Assembly: GCF_014647675.1 (NCBI RefSeq)
Contig: NZ_BMPQ01000005.1
Span: 283,406 to 347,405, forward strand
DNA from: Streptomyces flaveus
GTDB taxonomy: Bacteria > Actinomycetota > Actinomycetes > Streptomycetales > Streptomycetaceae
Reading direction: 5' to 3'
DNA: 64,000 nt
In this document: in pieces, positions 57,442-64,000 of the stretch
Layout of the letters: every line of letters begins with the position of its first letter
Position numbering within the stretch: position 1 is the stretch's first letter
Program-made: the position numbers and the translations under genes
Notes under the pieces: generated by a model
The model's database searches: none
Told to the model about the DNA's origin: nothing
The model's input: only the letters and a program-made list of their open reading frames with translations

Positions 57442-58785
57442 TTAGCGCATTGCCCCGGTGACGATCCAGCGACCTGAGCGGGAGCGCAGCCACAAGGTCA
57501 GCATGCGCGTTGTCATCATCAGAGTCATTGCTCCCCACAGCGCCGTCAGGTCGCCGCCGAGAACAGGTACGAGCAGGGCGGCGGGCGTGAAGACAGCGAG
57601 CGTCACGAGCATCGCCCGTGCCAAGTAAGCGCCGTCTCCGGCGCCCATCAGGACGCCGTCGAGTACGAAGACGATGCCGCAGACCGGCTGGGAGAGGGCC
57701 ACCACGACGAGAGCAGGCAGTGCCGCATCCTTGACCACCGAGTCACTGGTGAAGAGCGGGACGAAGAGTGGCCGGGTGACGATCACCAGCACGCCGAGTA
57801 CGACACCGACCGTGATGCCCCACTCCACCATGCGGCGACAGGCGTCGCGGGCGCCTTGGGCGTCACCTGCGCCGAGATAACGGCCGATGATCGCCTGACC
57901 GGCGATGGCGATCGCGTCCAGGGCGAAGGCGAGCAGATTCCATAGCCCCAGGATGATCTGGTGTGCGGCGATGTCCGCGTCTCCGAGCCGGGCTGCCATG
58001 CCGGTGGCGATCATCAGGATGGCCCGCAGTGAGAGCGTGCGTATCAGCAGAGGCGTTCCGGCCTGGGCGCAGGCGCGTATCCCGGCGGCGTCCGGTCGCA
58101 GTGAGGCGCCGTGCTTTCGTGCTCCACGGACGACGACAGCGAGATACACCGCGGCCATACCGCACTGGGCGGTCACGGTGCCCCAGGCGGAGCCGGCGAT
58201 GCCGAGGTCCGCACCGTAGACCAGGCCGACGTTGAGGGCTCCGTTGGCGATGAAGCCCGCGATGGCGACGTACAGCGGTGTCTTTGTGTCCTGCAGTCCG
58301 CGGAGTACTCCGGTGGAGGCGAGAACGACGAGCATCGCGGGGATGCCGAGCGCCGAGATCCGCAGATATGTGGTGGCGTAGGGAGCGGCGGTGTCCGAAG
58401 CGCCGAAAAGCTCCACCAGGGCGGGAGCCGTCGGTACGACGACGGCGATGACGGCTGCTCCCAGCAGGAGCGCGAGCCAGATGCCGTCCATCCCCTGACG
58501 GATCGCGGCTTGGAGATCGCCTGCGCCGACGCGGCGGGCAACGGCGGCCGTGGTGGCGTACGCCAGGAAGACGAAGATGCTGACGGCGGTGGTGAGGAGG
58601 GCGGAGGCGACACCGAGACCGGCGAGCTGTGGAGTGCCGAGATGGCCGACGATGGCGCTGTCGGCCATGAGGAAGAGAGGCTCGACGACGAGTGCGCCGA
58701 AGGCCGGGACGGCCAGTGCGACGATCTCTCGATCGTGGCGACGCCGGGCGGCCTTGGGTGCCGCTGAAGCCTGTGTCATGCACAT
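57442..58785 (-). CDS. MATE family efflux transporter
   Basis: 447 residues from ATG 58785 (GGAAGA upstream; ATG 58779 is an alternative). Twelve helices in two halves; EIVALAVPAFGALVVEPLFL and ADSAIVGHLGTPQLAG are the family's entry motif (DinF-like branch). Exports cationic compounds with proton or sodium gradients; substrate unknown. Divergent from dnaB. Confidence 0.95.
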   Translation of the reverse strand: MCMTQASAAPKAARRRHDREIVALAVPAFGALVVEPLFLMADSAIVGHLGTPQLAGLGVASALLTTAVSIFVFLAYATTAAVARRVGAGDLQAAIRQGMDGIWLALLLGAAVIAVVVPTAPALVELFGASDTAAPYATTYLRISALGIPAMLVVLASTGVLRGLQDTKTPLYVAIAGFIANGALNVGLVYGADLGIAGSAWGTVTAQCGMAAVYLAVVVRGARKHGASLRPDAAGIRACAQAGTPLLIRTLSLRAILMIATGMAARLGDADIAAHQIILGLWNLLAFALDAIAIAGQAIIGRYLGAGDAQGARDACRRMVEWGITVGVVLGVLVIVTRPLFVPLFTSDSVVKDAALPALVVVALSQPVCGIVFVLDGVLMGAGDGAYLARAMLVTLAVFTPAALLVPVLGGDLTALWGAMTLMMTTRMLTLWLRSRSGRWIVTGAMR

Positions 58786-59238
58786 CAATCTAATCTTCCA
58801 CAGGTAATAGATGCAACTATTGTTCGCCCATTACTTCTTCCCTTGCGGAAGGTGTTGTTGCGGGCCGTTCGTAACGATGTTGGTCTGATCGCGGAAGTTT
58901 TTCTTCTGCACAGCCGGTGGACGGGATATGTGCAGGTCAAGGCGAGTGCGGAAAGGGAGGCGAAGGCTTGTTCACAGGCCTGTCCACCGGGTCGTGCACA
59001 GGTTTCGCGAGGTTCTCCACAGCATCCGGGCAGTCGTCCACATGGCCTGTGGATAACCAGATTGGCTGACGGTGCCCGCAGGCCTACCGTGGTCCGGCGC
59101 CCGCTTCCCTTCCGTCCTCGGAAAACCTCGCAAAACCGATGCGTGAGAACCGGAGTTGGGCCTCTCATTTGTCAGTGCCGTGCCGTAGAAAGATGAGGCA
59201 CGGCTAGGTCCGCTCGGCGGACGGGAGGAGGTGGCTCG
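58786..59238. other. divergent MATE/dnaB intergenic region
   Basis: 453 bases without a gene. The middle (58968-59056) is a DnaA-box cluster. The left 180 bases hold the MATE promoter area; the right end carries GGGAGGAGGTGG, the dnaB ribosome site. No -10/-35 pair assigned. Confidence 0.5.
58968..59056. promoter_or_regulatory. DnaA-box cluster upstream of dnaB
   Basis: Six boxes in 89 bases: TTGTTCACA (58968-58976, one mismatch), CTGTCCACC (58980-58988, one mismatch), TCGTGCACA (58992-59000, one mismatch), TTCTCCACA (59013-59021), TCGTCCACA (59034-59042) and, inverted, TGTGGATAA (59048-59056). Density rivals oriC. It lies 180-270 bases before the dnaB start, so DnaA may regulate dnaB or be titrated here. 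Confidence 0.7.
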
Positions 59239-60711
<1,473 letters not shown>

Positions 60712-61061
60712 GTCTGATCCTTTGTCAGCTTGTCGCTGGCGGGGTCAGATTGGTGCGGGAAATGGTCACGATGAGCCGACAACCCCAGCTCAGCCGGAGT
60801 GGCCCGTATGAAGTGGTGATCGTCGGCGGCGGGTCGGGGCACGCAGCGGCAGCGATCAGCGCTGACCTCAGCGCAGAGGACACCCGGCACGCCGTATACG
60901 CCGGGCAGCACCCCGTCTCACCGGAAGCGGAAACTCACCTCCGCGAACGGGGAATGGGCGACTGGCGCTACGGCGTCCGACCTCTGACCGCACCAGATCG
61001 CTGCCGAGGGTGAAGGCGCCGACGCCCTCTGGCCGGCTCGGCGGGGTTGGCAGGTCACCGT

Positions 61062-61929
61062 GATGGTGTCCCGCGTCGTGGTGTAGCCGATCAATCGTCC
61101 GTCGCGTTGGTGGTGTGGGGAGCGCAGGAACTGGGCCCAGGACGCCTCGGTCTCGCTGTCGCCCACCATCCTCCCAGCACTTCCCGGCCGCCGTCCTCGG
61201 TGATCCCGGTGGCGATCACCACGGCCTGGGAGACGATCTGGTGATTCATCCGCGCCTCGCAGTAGGTGGCGTCCAGGTAGAGGTAGGGGAAGCGGACATG
61301 GTCCAGCGGCCGGGTCCGGAAGGCGGACAGCGGCTCGTCGAGTTCGCCGCAGATCCGGGAGACCTCGCTCTTTTCAGATCCCGCTGTCCGCGCCCAGAGC
61401 CTTGACCAGGTCGTCGACCGAGCGGGTGGACACACCGTGCACGTAGGCTTCCACGATCACGGCGTACAGGGCCTGATCGATGCGGCGGCGGCGCTCCAGC
61501 AGGCTGGGGAAGAAGCTGCCGGTGCGCAGCTTGGGGATCTCCAGGTCCAGGTCGCCGGCCTGCGTGGCCAGGGCCTTGTCGCGGTGCCCGTTGCGGAACG
61601 CCGTCCGCGAGGCGGTGTGCGTGTTCCACTCGGCACCGATATGCGCGGCGGCTTCAGCCTCGATCAGCTCTTGCAGCATCCGCTCGGCCACGCTGCGCAC
61701 GAGCTCGATTCCGTCGGACGAGCGTAATGACTCCAGCAGACGCATCAGGTCAGACTAGGACAGGGCCATCGCGTACTTCTCCCGCTTGAACTGTCCGTTC
61801 AGCACGGAGAGTTACACGATGGCCCACCTCATGAGCAGGCAGCACGTGCCCCGCGCGAGTGTGCGCCCCGGGAGCAAGCCCACGCACACCTCAACCTTGA
61901 TCGGCTACACCACGAAGCGGGACACCATC
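61062..61929 (-). mobile_element. decayed IS256-family insertion sequence, 868 bases
   Basis: Terminal inverted repeats of 33 bases with one mismatch (61062-61094, beginning GATGGTGTCCCGC, and 61897-61929) flank the element. A target duplication is visible: GTCACCGT (61054-61061) and GTCACCGC (61930-61937), 7 of 8 bases equal, the length usual for this family. Inside is a transposase remnant on the minus strand with two frameshifts and a missing C-terminal half, so the element cannot move by itself. Complete relatives are about 1.3-1.4 kb. Confidence 0.85.
61117..61745 (-). pseudogene. IS256-family (Mutator-type) transposase, frameshifted and truncated
   Basis: Starts at ATG 61745. Recognisable blocks: RMLQELIEAEAAAHIGAEW, RNGHRDKAL, DLEIPKLRTGSFFPSLLERR, VHGVSTRSVDDLVKALG, then after a +1 shift at about 61374 SEVSRICGELDE and FPYLYLDATYCEAR with the first catalytic Asp (LDATY), and after a second shift near 61170 VGDSETEASWAQFLRS. 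The second Asp and the Glu of the DDE triad are deleted, as the sequence jumps to the terminal repeat. Non-functional. Confidence 0.88.
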
Positions 61930-62539
61930 GTCACCGCGGTCGACATCTCGCAGGCCGTCCTGGAATGCGCCGCAGCAGTAGCTACGGACATCGCTGGCCG
62001 AGTGGCGTGGACACGGGCCGACCTGACCAGCAGGCCGCCCCCGGCCGGCGCGTTCGACCTGATGTCCGCCCACTACTTCCCCCTTCCACACCAGCCGGAC
62101 CACACTGCGCTGCGCGGCCTGCTGGATGCCGTCGCACCCGGCGGCACCCTGCTTTTCGCCACCCACGACCTCGCCGGCCTGTCCCCGCGCCCGGAGCAGG
62201 GCTTCGACCCCAACGACTACTACCAGCCCGACGACATTGCCAGGCTCCTCGATCACAACTGGACCGTTCTGATCAACGAAACCCGCCCGCGAACCGCTCC
62301 CGCCCCCGAGGGCACGCACCACACCCACGACACCGTCCTGCGAGCACAACGTCTGCGGTAACCGGCGCCTCACGAACCTCCGCCTGGAGAAGTTGTTGAA
62401 CCCTCGCCGCTCGTGAGCGAAGTGGTACATCACCTTGCGTACGCACGAGCGCCAAGTTGTCCTCTCAAGCAGTGGCTCCGTGGATGCGGTCACGCTTATT
62501 GAATTCGACGCCGAGCGGTCGGCCAGGTGGACTGGGCTC

Positions 62540-63925
62540 ATGACGACATCTCAGGAAGAACTGCTGCCCAGTACGCGCCGGGCCCTGCTGCACCGTATTG
62601 CCACCGCTCAGGCCGAGGGACGGGCGCCGTCGATGGCGGCGGTGGTCGTGCGGGGCGGGGAGGCGGTGTGGCACGGGGCGCGGACCTCGGTGGACGGGCA
62701 CGGGCCGGACGAGAATGTGCAGTACCGAATCGGGTCGATCACCAAGACGTTCACCGCGGTGCTGGTGCTGCGATTGCGGGACGAGGGAGTGCTGGACCTC
62801 GGCGATCCGCTGGAGAAGCATCTGCCGGACACGGGGGCGGGGGAGGCGACGATCGCCGAACTGCTCGCGCATACGGGCGGGTTGGCGGCCGAGTCGCCTG
62901 CGCCCTGGTGGGAGCGCACGCCGGGCTCGCTACGCCCAGAGCTCGCCGATGTGCTGGGCAAACAGCCGCACCGGCACCCCGTGGGGCGGCGGCACCATTA
63001 CTCGAACCCCGGCTATACGTTGCTGGGCGCGTTGGTCGAGGAGCTGAGGGGCGCCCCCTGGGAGGAGGCTCTGCGGCATGAGGTCCTCGAACCCCTGGGG
63101 CTGCACCGTACGAGCAGCCGCCCGCAGGAACCGCACGCCGGCGGCTGGGCCGTGCATCCTTGGGCGGATGTGATGCTGCCGGAGCCCGCTGAGGATCTGG
63201 GCCGGATGGCGCCGGCCGGTCAGCTCTGGTCGACCACAGGCGATCTGGCGCGCTTCGCCGCCTTCCTGACCAAGGGAGACGATCGTGTGCTGAGTGCACG
63301 GTCGGTGCTGGAGATGCGTACGCCTGCGGCACCGCCCGAGGCCGAGGAGGTGGTGGCCGGTACGGCCTATGGCCTCGGCATGCAGATTCAGCATCGGGAC
63401 GGGCGGATCCTCGTGGGGCATTCGGGGTCCCTACCTGGCTTCCTCGCCGGTCTCGTGATCAGCGTCGAGGACGATCTGGCCTCCGTCGTGCTCGCCAACT
63501 GCACCTCGGGCCCGCTGGTGACGACGGTCGCCGCGGACCTCGTACGCATCGTCGCCGAGGCCGAACCCCGGGTCCCCGAGCCATGGCGTCCGTTGCCTGA
63601 AGTCGACGCATCTGTACTGGAGTTGGCGGGGCCGTGGTACTGGGGCACGCAGGCTTCCGCGCTGCGTCTCACGGTCGATGGAGGCGTCTCGATCGGGCCT
63701 CTGTCGGGCAATGGCCGTCGCTCGCGCTTTCAGGCCAACGGCGACGGGACATGGACCGGACTCGACGGCTACTACGCGGGCGAGCTTCTGCGGGCCGTAC
63801 GGCGCCCCGACGAGTCGGTGAGTCATCTGGACCTGGGGTCGTTCGTCTTCACACGGCGACCGTACGACGAGGGGGCGTCGGTGCCGGGTGGGGTGGATCC
63901 GGAGGGGTGGCGCGGGGTTCGGTAG
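62540..63925 (+). CDS. serine hydrolase of the beta-lactamase/class C PBP family
   Basis: 461 residues from ATG 62540. Catalytic S66-x-x-K69 in GSITKT, Y154-S-N156, and the HSG triad (VGHSGSLPGF) are intact. No signal peptide is visible, so it is probably cytoplasmic; an esterase or peptidase is more likely than a true beta-lactamase. The last 100 residues form a beta-barrel-like extra domain as in related enzymes. It lies after the IS scar and is an accessory gene near dnaB. No clear ribosome site was seen, so the start is uncertain. Confidence 0.88.
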   Translation: MTTSQEELLPSTRRALLHRIATAQAEGRAPSMAAVVVRGGEAVWHGARTSVDGHGPDENVQYRIGSITKTFTAVLVLRLRDEGVLDLGDPLEKHLPDTGAGEATIAELLAHTGGLAAESPAPWWERTPGSLRPELADVLGKQPHRHPVGRRHHYSNPGYTLLGALVEELRGAPWEEALRHEVLEPLGLHRTSSRPQEPHAGGWAVHPWADVMLPEPAEDLGRMAPAGQLWSTTGDLARFAAFLTKGDDRVLSARSVLEMRTPAAPPEAEEVVAGTAYGLGMQIQHRDGRILVGHSGSLPGFLAGLVISVEDDLASVVLANCTSGPLVTTVAADLVRIVAEAEPRVPEPWRPLPEVDASVLELAGPWYWGTQASALRLTVDGGVSIGPLSGNGRRSRFQANGDGTWTGLDGYYAGELLRAVRRPDESVSHLDLGSFVFTRRPYDEGASVPGGVDPEGWRGVR

Positions 63926-64000
63926 CCGTAGCGTCGGACGGGCAGCATCCCGCGCGACAAGAGCGTCCCGTACGACGGGAGCGTTCAGTACGACGGGAGG

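Larger units (their letters stand above)
60771..62361 (+). pseudogene. broken SAM-dependent methyltransferase gene (possibly the tail of an FAD oxidoreductase/methyltransferase fusion), split by an IS
   Basis: The left part (60771-61013) begins MSRQPQ and has YEVVIVGGGSGHAAA, an FAD/NAD-binding fold start, then unrecognisable sequence and a frame break. In another frame GEGADALWPARRGWQVT (to 61059) is methyltransferase motif I. After the IS the frame resumes with AVDISQAVLECAAA and continues through FDLMSAHYFPLP and LLDAVAPGGTLLFATHDL to 62361. Removing the IS plus one target-site copy joins WQVT to AVDIS in frame. The FAD part is mostly deleted, so the gene was already decayed or decayed since. 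Fused proteins of this type exist in Streptomyces (from memory). Confidence 0.75.

Noticed and set aside
60771..61013. Intact small FAD oxidoreductase
   Set aside because: Only the first nucleotide-binding loop is present; the rest of the domain is missing and the frame breaks before the methyltransferase part.

Overview
The window is the replication-origin core of a high-GC actinomycete chromosome, almost certainly a Streptomyces. The evidence is the strong G/C third-position bias, GTG and TTG starts, the gene order dnaA-dnaN-gnd-recF-dciA-gyrB-gyrA to the left and rpmH-rnpA-yidD-yidC-khpB-rsmG-parA-parB to the right of oriC, an oriC with about 20 DnaA boxes of the TTGTCCACA type, and many GTTTCACGTGAAAC parS sites. 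Gene content matches, from memory, the S. coelicolor stretch from about SCO3850 to SCO3911.

Layout. 1-3.4 kb: a leftward operon of a DUF881 protein, a class E sortase, a 53-residue membrane protein, a PabA/TrpG-type glutamine amidotransferase and a second sortase that runs off the left edge. 3.5-12.1 kb: crgA, a DnaA-box cluster, a rhomboid protease, a cyclophilin, a DUF5324 protein, tRNA-Ala, an HTH regulator, a Ser/Thr kinase, several membrane or secreted proteins of unknown role, and tRNA-Ile. 12.3-24.7 kb: the leftward replication block dnaA-dnaN-gnd-recF-dciA-gyrB-gyrA-DUF3566, with oriC between dnaN and dnaA. 25.2-31.3 kb: rightward ribosome, membrane-insertion and segregation genes ending in parAB. 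31.5-37.3 kb: a GNAT protein, trxB-trxA behind a SigR-type promoter, sigM with its zinc anti-sigma factor, and a pseudokinase. 37.4-43.7 kb: murJ, a DUF6049 protein and the CCA-adding enzyme. 43.8-55.2 kb: an LppU-like protein, an MFS protein, inositol-phosphate synthase with a PadR regulator and its palindromic operator, then a cell-wall group (class A PBP, GT87 mannosyltransferase-like protein, alanine-racemase-like protein, FemX, small membrane protein). 55.5-60.7 kb: rpsF-ssb-rpsR-rplI, a MATE transporter, a second strong DnaA-box cluster and dnaB. 60.8-63.9 kb: an accessory scar, namely a methyltransferase gene broken by a decayed IS256-family element, and a serine hydrolase.

The genes serve three linked jobs: starting and running replication (dnaA, dnaN, recF, dciA, gyrase, ssb, dnaB), segregating the new origins (parA, parB, 10 perfect parS and 3 one-mismatch copies), and building the envelope of a growing hypha (crgA, murJ, pseudokinase, PBP, FemX, sortases, yidC). 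Most intergenic parS sites lie at gene 3' ends beside, or as the core of, terminator-like hairpins. DnaA boxes recur outside oriC, in front of dnaB, parA and dnaA and after crgA.

I found no CRISPR array, prophage or biosynthetic cluster, and no clearly new enzyme system. The least explained features are the extra DnaA-box clusters, the parS-hairpin association, the split pseudokinase/MurJ module, a racemase homologue lacking an expected catalytic motif, and the precisely reconstructable IS insertion.
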